Assembly (NCBI GenBank): GCA_900318915.1
Contig: ONMI01000013.1
Coordinates: 1 to 50,495, forward strand
DNA: 50,495 bases
Direction of reading: 5' to 3'
From: an uncultured Prevotellaceae bacterium
GTDB lineage: Bacteria; Bacteroidota; Bacteroidia; Bacteroidales; Bacteroidaceae
The notes below the pieces were generated by a model, which was given only the letters and a program-made list of their open reading frames with translations, did not search any database and was not told where the DNA came from. This document shows positions 34,586 through 42,642 of the stretch, piece by piece; the stretch's first letter is position 1; every line of letters starts with the position of its first letter. The position numbers and the translations under genes were made by a program.

Positions 34586-37500
34586 TCAGCGAAGTCCGGC
34601 GGCCTTTTCCTTGAAGGCAATCTCCACGATGCGCAGCTCGTTGCGGCTGTCCTGTCCGTTCTTGGCTTTGAAGAGGTCCAATTCGCCGGCTGCCGGCTCC
34701 GCCACCTCTACGATGCCGCCGAAGGCATCCTCGTCGTGGCTGCTTCCTTTCAGCCGCAAGGTGAAGGTCTGCGTGCTGACGGGCTTCACTTTCAGGTGTA
34801 TGTAGCCAAGGCTCTTCTCGGTGTCGCCGCTCCAGATGAGCTGGTCGCCGGCGTATATCTCGAGCGGATAGCTGCGCATGCGCCATCCGGTGAGTTTCAT
34901 GCATATCTCCTCAATCATGGCGGGCCGCTCCAGCTGGTAGGTAATCCAGGCGGTAGAGGCACGGCCGTCGTTTTTCCATTCCGACAGCTCGTTGTCGTCG
35001 TAGCTGTTGGCAGCGTGGTCACCGTCGAAACCGGCCTGGGCCGAGGCGATGGGCACATCGGTGTAAAGGTCAGTGTAGGAGGGAGTGGAGGGCGTCTCGC
35101 CGCGGTCCAGCCGTCCCTTCAGTGTGAGCTGGGGCAGATAGAGACTCAGTCCGTCGCGCTGGTCGATGGGGTAGGTGTGCAGGGTGAGGCTGGTGGCGGG
35201 CAGTCCCTCGGCGGTGGCCGTGAGGAGGATGTCGCCGCTGCGGGTGGTGGAGCGGAGCAGGATGCGGTTCACGCCGCATTCCACGGGCAGTGCCGTGGCC
35301 CCCACATAGTTGTCGGAGATGTTTTTTGTGGCGGCGGCGTCGAGCAGGCCGGTGCGGGGGTTGGTATCGGGCCGTTGCAGGGCTTTGTTGTCGCGGGTGG
35401 CGATACCGCCTATCCACTGCCCCTCGCCCTGCAGGGAGAACTGCACGAGGCGGTCGTCGAGCGGATAGCGGCGGCCTTCACGGTCCACCACCTCCACTTC
35501 CACGAGCACCATGTCGGCACCGTCGGCCTTGGTGCCCTCCGGATTCTCGATGGCATGCATCCGCAGGGCATAGGGCTCGCCTGCTGTCTCCAGGCGGTGG
35601 CGGCTGCCGTTGGAGGCCACGGCCTCCAGCAGACCCGGTTCGTAGCGCACGCTGTCGAAGGTGAAAAGGTATTGGTACTGCCGTTTTCCCTTGCCCAGTG
35701 AGCGTCCGTTGAGCTGCAGTTCCACTTCATCGGCATTCGACACCACATAGACGGGTTTCACTGTGCCGGCCTCATAGTTCCAGTGGCCGATGATATGGGT
35801 GTGCGCCTTTTCTGGCTCCACCCAACCGTCCCACATCACCTGGTGGGCATAGAAGGCGTCCTTGGCTATGCGCATGGGGTCAGTCACACCGCTCATGCGG
35901 TAGTTCGACTCGCCGCGGTGGTGGGTATTGGTGTCGGAGAACACGATTTTCACGCCGCCGTTGCTCACGCGGGTGCCAGTTCCGGGGCGCACCTGCCAGT
36001 AGTCGTACCAGCGGCGCACCATCTCGATGGCCATTTGGTCCATATTGTGGTTGTATTCATGAGCCGGCTTGCCGCGGTAGAGCGGTCCGTCGCCCTCGGC
36101 ATGGTAGGGGTAGCTCCATCCGTCCCAGTATTTGCGCAGTCCCTCGTCGCGGCAGTATTCCATGGCCCACATGGGGTGTTTGTGCGATTTGTTGATGTAG
36201 AGCATCTCGCCGCCATATTCGGCCTCGTCGATGTCGAGCATCTCGCGGCTGCCGATGGCACGACCGCCGTGCGGGTCATAGGTGTCGCGCAGGCCTTTCA
36301 TCTCCTGCATGTGCTCGCGCGAGATGCTCTCGTTGCCGCATTCATAGAAAAGGATAGAAGGGTTGTTGCGGTTGTAGATGATAGCATCGCGCATCAGGGC
36401 CACACGCTGCTGCCAGCGGGGGCCCTCCACGTCTTTCTCCGCATCGCCGGCCGGCATGGCCTGGATGAGTCCCACGCGGTCGCACGACTCAATGTCCTGC
36501 TTCCAGGGCGTGACGTGCATCCAGCGCACCAGGTTGCCGTTCGACTCCACCATGAGTCCGTTGCTGTAGTCGCTCAGCCAGGCCGGCACGCTCAGTCCCA
36601 CACCGGGCCACTCGTTGCTGGTGCGCTGGGCATAGCCGTGCATCATGAGCACACGGTCGTTGAGCCAGGTCTTGCCCTCGCCAAACCGCGTCTTGCGGAA
36701 GCCGGTGCGGATGACGACCTCGTCGTCCGAAGCGTTGAGACTCAGAGGCTTCGGGTCGGCATCGCCCTCGGTCTCGGACAAGAATGTCTTCACGGTATAG
36801 AGATATCCGTAACCCCAGGACCAGAAGTGCAGGCCCTGCAGCTTGTCCTGTATATGTACGGTGCGGGTCTCGCCTGGTTGCAATGTCACAGGCTGGCCCG
36901 CTATGATGGCTGTCAGTGTGTTGTCGGCCGTCAGCACACGGGCGAAGAGGCGGAAAGTGCGCGGCCGCGCATCCTCATTGCGCACCTGCGACTCGATGTG
37001 TACCACGGCCTTCCGGCCGGGGATGTCGTAGTCGGTGGCGTAGACATAAGTGCCTGTGGTGCCGAGGGTGCTGTAGAGAGGCAGGGTCTGATAGAGCAGG
37101 CCAGTAATGTGCAGGTAGAGGTTCTTGGGCAGTCCGCCGTAGTTGGCATTGAAATTGCGGTCGTTCCACTGGTAGGGACTGTCGTACTCCCTGGAGCGGT
37201 AGCGCCAGTTGTTGTCGCAGCGCACAGCCAGCACATTGTCGCCTTTTTTTACAAAGGGAGTGAGGTCGAAACCGCAGGCCATCACTCCGTTCTCGGTGAA
37301 GCCCACCTGGTGGCCGTTGAGATAAACATCGGCACACTGACGGGCACCCTCCATCTCGAGAAACACCTTGCGTTGGCGGATGTCCTTCAGCTTGAAGTGC
37401 TTGCGGTACCAGCACACGGTGTCGGTATGGTCCACAATGTCGCGCCCGAAGGCCTCATGGCCGTTGAATGCGTAGGGTAGGGTGACCTGCTGCCAATGGC

Positions 37501-37651
37501 TGTCGTCAAAGCGGGGCTGTTTGGCTTCGGGTGTGTCGCCGATGCTCAGCCGCCATCCGCTGTTGAAGTTGTATTTCTTGCGGTCTACGGCATGGCCTGC
37601 GGCTATTCCAAGGAAAAGGAAGCAAACAAGGAGGAAGAACGTCTTTCTCAT
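34586..37651 (-). CDS. GH2 beta-galactosidase-like enzyme, secreted
   Basis: 1021 aa. The signal peptide is MRKTFFLLVCFLFLGIAAGHA. A sugar-binding jelly roll (FNSGWRLSIGD ... WYRKHFKL), an immunoglobulin-like domain, and the GH2 TIM barrel follow. The barrel contains ILFYECGNESIS (acid/base Glu near 440) and MWAMEYCRDEG (nucleophile Glu near 495). After ~620 come a DUF4982-like module, another Ig-like domain and a C-terminal F5/8-type carbohydrate-binding domain (STAWITYQLERPAMIEEICMKLTGW). It hydrolyses beta-linked galactose (or a related sugar) from glycans in the periplasm or at the surface. No SusC/SusD pair is nearby, so it is an isolated locus. Direct repeats upstream suggest a dedicated regulator. 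Confidence 0.9.
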   Translation of the reverse strand: MRKTFFLLVCFLFLGIAAGHAVDRKKYNFNSGWRLSIGDTPEAKQPRFDDSHWQQVTLPYAFNGHEAFGRDIVDHTDTVCWYRKHFKLKDIRQRKVFLEMEGARQCADVYLNGHQVGFTENGVMACGFDLTPFVKKGDNVLAVRCDNNWRYRSREYDSPYQWNDRNFNANYGGLPKNLYLHITGLLYQTLPLYSTLGTTGTYVYATDYDIPGRKAVVHIESQVRNEDARPRTFRLFARVLTADNTLTAIIAGQPVTLQPGETRTVHIQDKLQGLHFWSWGYGYLYTVKTFLSETEGDADPKPLSLNASDDEVVIRTGFRKTRFGEGKTWLNDRVLMMHGYAQRTSNEWPGVGLSVPAWLSDYSNGLMVESNGNLVRWMHVTPWKQDIESCDRVGLIQAMPAGDAEKDVEGPRWQQRVALMRDAIIYNRNNPSILFYECGNESISREHMQEMKGLRDTYDPHGGRAIGSREMLDIDEAEYGGEMLYINKSHKHPMWAMEYCRDEGLRKYWDGWSYPYHAEGDGPLYRGKPAHEYNHNMDQMAIEMVRRWYDYWQVRPGTGTRVSNGGVKIVFSDTNTHHRGESNYRMSGVTDPMRIAKDAFYAHQVMWDGWVEPEKAHTHIIGHWNYEAGTVKPVYVVSNADEVELQLNGRSLGKGKRQYQYLFTFDSVRYEPGLLEAVASNGSRHRLETAGEPYALRMHAIENPEGTKADGADMVLVEVEVVDREGRRYPLDDRLVQFSLQGEGQWIGGIATRDNKALQRPDTNPRTGLLDAAATKNISDNYVGATALPVECGVNRILLRSTTRSGDILLTATAEGLPATSLTLHTYPIDQRDGLSLYLPQLTLKGRLDRGETPSTPSYTDLYTDVPIASAQAGFDGDHAANSYDDNELSEWKNDGRASTAWITYQLERPAMIEEICMKLTGWRMRSYPLEIYAGDQLIWSGDTEKSLGYIHLKVKPVSTQTFTLRLKGSSHDEDAFGGIVEVAEPAAGELDLFKAKNGQDSRNELRIVEIAFKEKAAGLR

Positions 37652-37657
37652 ATAAAA

Positions 37658-37692
37658 ATGGTTTGTCTACAAAAGAATCATGGTTTGACTAC
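37658..37692 (-). repeat. direct repeat in the GH2 leader (possible operator)
   Basis: ATGGTTTGTCTAC (37658-37670) and ATGGTTTGACTAC (37680-37692) differ by one base and are 22 bp apart start to start (two helical turns). They lie between the likely promoter and the GH2 start codon (37651). Confidence 0.6.
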
Positions 37693-37732
37693 AAATGTAC
37701 AAAAATATCTCAATTTCGTACTCTTTTCGTAC
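37692..37732 (-). promoter_or_regulatory. GH2 promoter region with TTTCGTAC repeats
   Basis: On the minus strand two adjacent -7 candidates, TATTTTTG (37707-37700) and TACATTTG (37699-37692). Just upstream, TTTCGTAC occurs twice on the plus strand (37714-37721 and 37725-37732), 11 bp apart, where an activator would sit; no -33 TTTG is present. Confidence 0.5.
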
Positions 37733-37764
37733 CTCAAACTGGATGAGCAATCAAAAAACATAGC

Positions 37765-37772
37765 TATTTTTG
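37765..37772 (+). promoter_or_regulatory. promoter -7 box of the DUF4919 gene
   Basis: TATTTTTG, 21 bp before the ATG at 37794. The in-frame TTG at 37770 lies inside the box and is not a start. Confidence 0.5.
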
Positions 37773-37793
37773 CAAAAAACAAAACACGGCAAT

Positions 37794-38504
37794 ATGAAAA
37801 ACGTAAGGAAATTTTTACTTGTAGTAGTATTTATAGGTGTGGCCATTGCCGCACAGGCCCAGAACGACCGTGAAATCATTCCGGTAGACTGGAAAGGGAT
37901 AGAGAAGCTGGCCAAGAAGAATCCGGAGAAGATCAAGGAGCAGGTGGCAAGACTCTCTGCGGAGCAACTGGATACGGCCATGACATGGGAGGAACGCATC
38001 GTGGCCTATTACGGCCAGTCGTATATCACTCCCTTTACCGACCATAATGAAGGGCGCGACCTTGACAAACTGTATCGTGACAGCAAGTATGAAGAATGCC
38101 TGGCCGCCTCGAAAAAGCTGCTTGAGAAAAACCCGGTGAGCATGAAGGCACTCTTCAATGCCGCCATGGCCATATCGCAAATGCTGAATGACTCGACCCG
38201 CCATTATGATGTCACACTCAAGGAAGGACAGGTCTACTACAACCGCCTGTCGCGCATCTTCAACACCATCGCCACCACAGGCTATGGCACCAAGGAGCAT
38301 CCCTTCTTTGTGACGGCCGTCTCCGACGAGTACCTGTTCATGCGCTATTATCTTGAGATATGGGAGATCAAGTCACAGTTTCTGGAGGGATGCTGCGACG
38401 GGTTTGAACTGGGCGAGATAAGCGAATACTACACGCGTCCGGACATTTACTTTGAGATAACGCGTGTGCTCCAACTGGAAAGTGAAATGCTGCAGGGCAA
38501 GTAG
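37794..38504 (+). CDS. DUF4919 family secreted protein
   Basis: 236 aa from ATG 37794, which begins a signal peptide (MKNVRKFLLVVVFIGVAIAAQAQ). The mature part is helical. YYGQSYITPFTDHNEGRDLDKLYRDSKYEECL and KKLLEKNPVSMKALFNAAMA are characteristic of DUF4919, a Bacteroidota family whose helical pairs resemble TPRs. Function unknown; probably periplasmic. It is transcribed away from the GH2 gene and appears to stand alone. Confidence 0.82.
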   Translation: MKNVRKFLLVVVFIGVAIAAQAQNDREIIPVDWKGIEKLAKKNPEKIKEQVARLSAEQLDTAMTWEERIVAYYGQSYITPFTDHNEGRDLDKLYRDSKYEECLAASKKLLEKNPVSMKALFNAAMAISQMLNDSTRHYDVTLKEGQVYYNRLSRIFNTIATTGYGTKEHPFFVTAVSDEYLFMRYYLEIWEIKSQFLEGCCDGFELGEISEYYTRPDIYFEITRVLQLESEMLQGK

Positions 38505-38640
38505 TGGGGTAGGGGCTTTCTAAACTTTTTCGGCAAAATCTTGCATATCTCGTTTTTTTTTGAGAACTTTGCGTGGATTTTGCCGTCCTGCCAAGGACGG
38601 GGAAAAGTTATAGAAAACTTATACAAACTGACAAAAGAAA
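38505..38640. other. leader of the DUF5606-pepT unit
   Basis: No gene. An AACTTTG string (~38567) resembles a -7 box but has GA instead of TA. A hairpin CCGTCC (38583-38588) / GGACGG (38595-38600) lies in the presumed leader, 40 bp before the DUF5606 ATG; there is no T run after it. Confidence 0.35.
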
Positions 38641-39096
38641 ATGACACAGACTATTCTTGCTATTGCCGGCCGACCGGGCCTCTACAAACTGGTTTCGCGC
38701 GGCAAGTCTAATTTTATTGTCGAGTCGCTCGACGAGTCGCACAAACGCATACCCGCATTCGCTACCGACCGCATCACCAGCCTGGCCGACATCACCATGT
38801 ATGCCGAGAGCGACAATGTGCCCCTGATGACGGTGCTGGCCTCCGTGCGCGACAAGGAGGAGGGCAAGGTGTGCTCCATCGCCTACAAGAAATGCAAACC
38901 CGCCGAGCTGAAGGAGTATTTCGCTCAGATTCTGCCCGACTTCGACCGCGACCGCGTGCACGACAGCGACATCCGCAAACTGCTCAGCTGGTACGACATC
39001 CTGGTAAAGGCCGGCATCACCGACTTTGAGGAGGAGATGAAACCCACTGACGGCGACAATGTGGACGACCGCCTGAAAGAGAACGAAGAAGCCTGA
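38641..39096 (+). CDS. DUF5606 family protein
   Basis: 151 aa, soluble. The first ~55 residues (LAIAGRPGLYKLVSRGKSNF ... IPAFATDRITSLADITMY) are a small beta-rich domain known in Bacteroidota as DUF5606. The rest is charged and helical with an acidic tail. No function known. It lies 24 bp before pepT on the same strand, and the two are probably co-transcribed. Confidence 0.82.
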   Translation: MTQTILAIAGRPGLYKLVSRGKSNFIVESLDESHKRIPAFATDRITSLADITMYAESDNVPLMTVLASVRDKEEGKVCSIAYKKCKPAELKEYFAQILPDFDRDRVHDSDIRKLLSWYDILVKAGITDFEEEMKPTDGDNVDDRLKENEEA

Positions 39097-39120
39097 TAAA
39101 TCTGCAAAACCCCATATACC

Positions 39121-40344
39121 ATGAATATCGTAGAAAGATTCCTGCAGTACACCAAGTTCGACACCCAGTCGAGCGAGGAGTCGCAAACCGTGCCCAGCAC
39201 CCCGAAGCAACTTGTCTTCGCCCAGTATCTGAAAGAGGAGATGGAGCGTGAGGGGCTCACCGATGTGGAGATGGACGAGAAAGGCTATCTCTACGGCACC
39301 CTCAAGGCCAATACGAAGAAGGAGATACCCACCATCGGCTTTATCTCCCACTACGACACCAGCCCCGACTGCAGCGGTGCCGGCATAAAGGCGCGTGTGA
39401 TAGAACACTACGACGGTGGCGACATAGAGCTCTCACCGGGCATCATCTCCTCGCCTGCCAAGTTTCCCGAACTCTCTGCCCATAAGGGTGAGGACCTCAT
39501 TGTGACCGACGGCACCACGCTGCTGGGCGCCGACGACAAAGCCGGCATAGCCGAGATTATGCAGGCCATGTGCTTCCTGCGCGACCACGATGAGATAAAG
39601 CATGGCGACATACGTGTGGGCTTCAACCCTGACGAGGAGATAGGTATGGGCGCCCATCACTTCGATGTGGAGAAATTCGGTTGCGAGTGGGCCTACACTA
39701 TCGACGGTGGTGACCTGGGCGAGCTGGAGTATGAAAACTTCAATGCCGCAGGTGCCAAAGTGCGTTTCAAGGGCGTGAGTGTGCATCCGGGCTATGCCAA
39801 GGGCAAGATGATCAATGCCAACCGGGTGGCCGCTGAGTTCGCAGCCATGCTGCCCGCCGACGAGACCCCGGAGACCACCGAGGGCTACCAGGGTTTCTAC
39901 CACCTGCTCGGCATACAGGCCAATATCGAGAAGGCACAGCTCTCCTACATCATCCGCGACCACGACCGCGCCCGTTTCGAGCAGCGCAAGGTGTTCATCC
40001 GCGAGTGTGCCGAGAAAATCAACGAGAAGTACGGTGCCGGAGTGTGCGAGATAGAGGTGAACGACCAGTATTACAACATGAAGGAGAAGATAGACCCCAA
40101 CATGCATGTGATAGACCTCGTGCTCAAGGCCATGCAGGAGTGTGGCGTGCCCTCGAAGGTGATGCCCATCCGTGGCGGCACCGACGGTGCTCAACTATCG
40201 TTCAAGGGCCTTCCCTGTCCGAACATCTTCGCCGGCGGCGTCAATTTCCATGGACCTTACGAGTTTGTCTCCATTCAGGTCATGGAGAAGGCCATGCAGG
40301 TGATAGTGAAGATATGTGAGCTTACGGCCGGGTACAACGACTAA
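39121..40344 (+). CDS. pepT: peptidase T (tripeptidase)
   Basis: 407-aa M20B metallopeptidase that releases the N-terminal residue from tripeptides in the cytosol. Zinc-site segments are [11 protein letters not shown] (H77, D79), [12 protein letters not shown] (bridging Asp near 139), [15 protein letters not shown] (catalytic and ligand Glu) and the late [18 protein letters not shown] His. The insert between is the dimerisation domain ([27 protein letters not shown]). Length is standard. Terminated by a hairpin at 40359-40400. Confidence 0.95.
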   Translation: MNIVERFLQYTKFDTQSSEESQTVPSTPKQLVFAQYLKEEMEREGLTDVEMDEKGYLYGTLKANTKKEIPTIGFISHYDTSPDCSGAGIKARVIEHYDGGDIELSPGIISSPAKFPELSAHKGEDLIVTDGTTLLGADDKAGIAEIMQAMCFLRDHDEIKHGDIRVGFNPDEEIGMGAHHFDVEKFGCEWAYTIDGGDLGELEYENFNAAGAKVRFKGVSVHPGYAKGKMINANRVAAEFAAMLPADETPETTEGYQGFYHLLGIQANIEKAQLSYIIRDHDRARFEQRKVFIRECAEKINEKYGAGVCEIEVNDQYYNMKEKIDPNMHVIDLVLKAMQECGVPSKVMPIRGGTDGAQLSFKGLPCPNIFAGGVNFHGPYEFVSIQVMEKAMQVIVKICELTAGYND

Positions 40345-40358
40345 GCGAAACAACAGGC

Positions 40359-40400
40359 AAACTGCTCTCCTTCACCACCGAAGTGAGGGCAGTTTTTTTT
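40359..40400 (+). terminator. terminator after pepT
   Basis: AAACTGC (40359-40365) and GCAGTTT (40389-40395) form the stem base, with CTC/GAG inside; a run of nine T follows. Good intrinsic terminator just before the antiporter gene. Confidence 0.8.
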
Positions 40401-40416
40401 TCAAAACAGTAATAAT

Positions 40417-42159
40417 ATGGCAGACATACCTCCCATTGTGATTGACCTCGCCCAGATATTGGTAGTGGCGGGCATAGTGACCATCGTTTTCAAAAAACTG
40501 AAGCAGCCCTTGGTGTTGGGTTATATTGTGGCAGGCTTTCTTGTGAGCACCCACATGCCCTATACGCGCTCGGTGGTGGATGCGGAGAACATCGAAATAT
40601 GGGCCAATATCGGTGTGATGTTCCTCCTTTTCTCCCTGGGACTGGACTTCTCCTTCAAGAAGATTCTCAAGATGGGAGCGGCACCGGTCATTGCCGCCTG
40701 CTCCATCATCTTCTGCATGATGTCGCTCGGCATCGTGGTGGGGCATCTCTTCGGATGGAAGCAGATGGACTGTATCTTCCTGGGAGGTATGCTGGCCATG
40801 AGCTCCACGACCATCATTTACAAGGCCTTCGACGACATGGGCCTGCGCCAGCAGCAGTTTGCCGGCATGGTGATGAGTGTGCTCATACTGGAAGACATCC
40901 TGGCCATCGTCTTGATGGTGATGCTGTCGGCCATAGCCGGCGGTGGCAATCCCGACAGCGGCGAGATGCTCCTCAGTGTGCTCAAGATTGTCTTCTTCCT
41001 GGTGCTGTGGTTCGTGGTGGGCATCTTCCTCATCCCGCTCATCCTGCGGTCGCTGCGCAAGTTCATCAACGGCGAGACACTGCTCATCGTGTCGCTCGGA
41101 CTGTGCTGTCTCATGGCCGTCATTTCCACCAAAGTGGGATTCAGCAGCGCCTTCGGTGCCTTCGTCATGGGCTCCATCCTGGCCGAGACGGTGGAGGCCG
41201 AGAAGATTATCAAACTGGTGGAGCCGGTGAAGAATCTCTTCGGCGCCATCTTCTTCGTGTCGGTGGGCATGCTGGTAGACCCTGTGCTGCTGGTGAAGTA
41301 TGCCCTGCCCATTCTGGCCCTGGTGCTCACCATCATCATCGGGCAGGCCGTGCTGGGCACCATGGGTTTCCTCATCAGCGGACAGTCGCTTCGTTCAGCC
41401 ATGCGCTGCGGATTCTCCATGGCGCAGATAGGTGAGTTCTCGTTCATCATTGCCTCGCTGGGTATGTCGCTCGGTGTGATAGGCGACTTCCTCTATCCTG
41501 TGGTCGTGACCGTGTCGGTCATCACCACTTTCCTCACGCCCTATATGATAAAGGCCGCTGTGCCGGCCTATGAACTGTTGGAGCGGAGGATGCCCCGCAA
41601 GTGGATTCGCCGTCTGAACCATCTCACCCTGAGTCAGCCGGCTGCGAAGGGGGAGACCAGTAAGTGGCGGTCGCTGATTATAAAGATGGGTGTCAACACT
41701 TTCATCTACACCGTGCTGTCTATGTCGGCCACCGCCGTCATGTTCACCTTCTTCCTGCCGTTTGCGCGCAGGGTGATAGTGCAGCCGTGGGCGTCGGCGC
41801 TGTGTGCCGTGCTCACCATCCTGCTCATATCGCCCTTCCTCAGGGCCATCGTGATGAAGAAGAACCACAGCGACGAGTTTCGCGCACTCTGGACGGAAGA
41901 CCGCATGAACCGGCCGCCGCTCGTGTTCACCATCTTGGTCCGTCTGGTCATCGCCCTGGCTTTCGTGTTCTATATCCTGCACCGGCTCACACGTTTCTCC
42001 AGCGCCCTGCTGGTGTGCCTGGCCCTGGCTGCTGTCGTCTTGATGATTATGTCGCGCTCGCTCAAGAAGAGAAGCATACGCCTGGAACGTATGTTTGTGC
42101 AGAACCTCAGGTCGCGCGACATCGAGGCACAGGTGCATGGCCACCGCCGTCCGCTCTAA
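40417..42159 (+). CDS. CPA2-type cation:proton antiporter, membrane domain
   Basis: 580 aa. About a dozen N-terminal helices form a Na+/H+-exchanger fold (KefB-like). Segments include ANIGVMFLLFSLGLDFSFKK, GMLAMSSTTIIYKAFDDMGL, FSSAFGAFVMGSILAETVEAEK and LFGAIFFVSVGMLVDPVLLV. A second cluster of helices (~430-560) is unusual for Kef but known in the ~740-aa Bacteroidota version. The frame ends in TAA (42157-42159) in the middle of the linker to the regulatory TrkA-C domains. Those domains continue directly in another frame. The protein as encoded would lack its C-terminal regulatory part. It exchanges K+ or Na+ for H+ across the inner membrane. Confidence 0.85.
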   Translation: MADIPPIVIDLAQILVVAGIVTIVFKKLKQPLVLGYIVAGFLVSTHMPYTRSVVDAENIEIWANIGVMFLLFSLGLDFSFKKILKMGAAPVIAACSIIFCMMSLGIVVGHLFGWKQMDCIFLGGMLAMSSTTIIYKAFDDMGLRQQQFAGMVMSVLILEDILAIVLMVMLSAIAGGGNPDSGEMLLSVLKIVFFLVLWFVVGIFLIPLILRSLRKFINGETLLIVSLGLCCLMAVISTKVGFSSAFGAFVMGSILAETVEAEKIIKLVEPVKNLFGAIFFVSVGMLVDPVLLVKYALPILALVLTIIIGQAVLGTMGFLISGQSLRSAMRCGFSMAQIGEFSFIIASLGMSLGVIGDFLYPVVVTVSVITTFLTPYMIKAAVPAYELLERRMPRKWIRRLNHLTLSQPAAKGETSKWRSLIIKMGVNTFIYTVLSMSATAVMFTFFLPFARRVIVQPWASALCAVLTILLISPFLRAIVMKKNHSDEFRALWTEDRMNRPPLVFTILVRLVIALAFVFYILHRLTRFSSALLVCLALAAVVLMIMSRSLKKRSIRLERMFVQNLRSRDIEAQVHGHRRPL

Positions 42160-42161
42160 AT

Positions 42162-42641
42162 GTGCACATAGCCGACTTTGAAGTGCCTGCCGACTCGACG
42201 TGGGCCGGCGCCTCGCTCATGGAGCTCGGACTGGGTCATAAGTATGGTGTGCAGGTGAGCAGCATTCTGCGTGCCGGCCGCCGCTACAACATACCCGAGG
42301 GCGATGCCGTCATCTTCCCCGGCGACCGCCTGCAGGTGATAGGCAGCGACGACCAGTTGGCCACCTTCGGCAAGGCGCTCGAGCACGACGTGTATGAGGA
42401 AGACTATGAATTGGAGAAACGTGAGATGAAACTGCGCCGCATGGTGGTCACGGGCACGAGTCCTTTTCTGGGAAAGACGTTGCAGGAGAGCGGCATCCGC
42501 CATCGTTACAACTGCATGGTGGTGGGACTGGAAGAAGGCAAAGAAAATCTCTCTATCGTGACGGCGTCCTACCTGTTTGAGAAAGGCGACATTCTCTGGG
42601 TGGTAGGCGAGGAAGAGAACCTGAAACAGCTGATAGGGTAG
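42162..42641 (+). pseudogene. displaced C-terminal TrkA-C domains of the antiporter
   Basis: Reading in the frame shifted by -1, the text continues VHIADFEVPADSTWAGASLM ... NIPEGDAVIFPGDRLQVIGSDDQLATF, a TrkA-C (RCK_C) domain. A second follows (VTGTSPFLGKTLQESGIRHR ... FEKGDILWVVGEEENLKQLIG). Homologues carry both domains fused to the antiporter. Restoring one base in the run CTCTAAAT (42154-42161), for example to CTCCTAAAT, would give PLLNVHIADF and join the parts. The only nearby independent starts are GTG 42162 and ATG 42219, without a clear ribosome site. It ends 1 bp before the convergent lptD stop. Confidence 0.7.
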
Positions 42642-42642
42642 C

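Noticed and set aside
34571-37480. Long plus-strand frames opposite the GH2 gene
   Set aside because: GH2 has a signal peptide, catalytic residues and domain order; the opposite frames are compositional.
42150-42165. Programmed -1 ribosomal frameshift in the antiporter gene
   Set aside because: No slippery heptamer (X XXY YYZ) and no clear downstream pseudoknot; a simple indel explains the data better.
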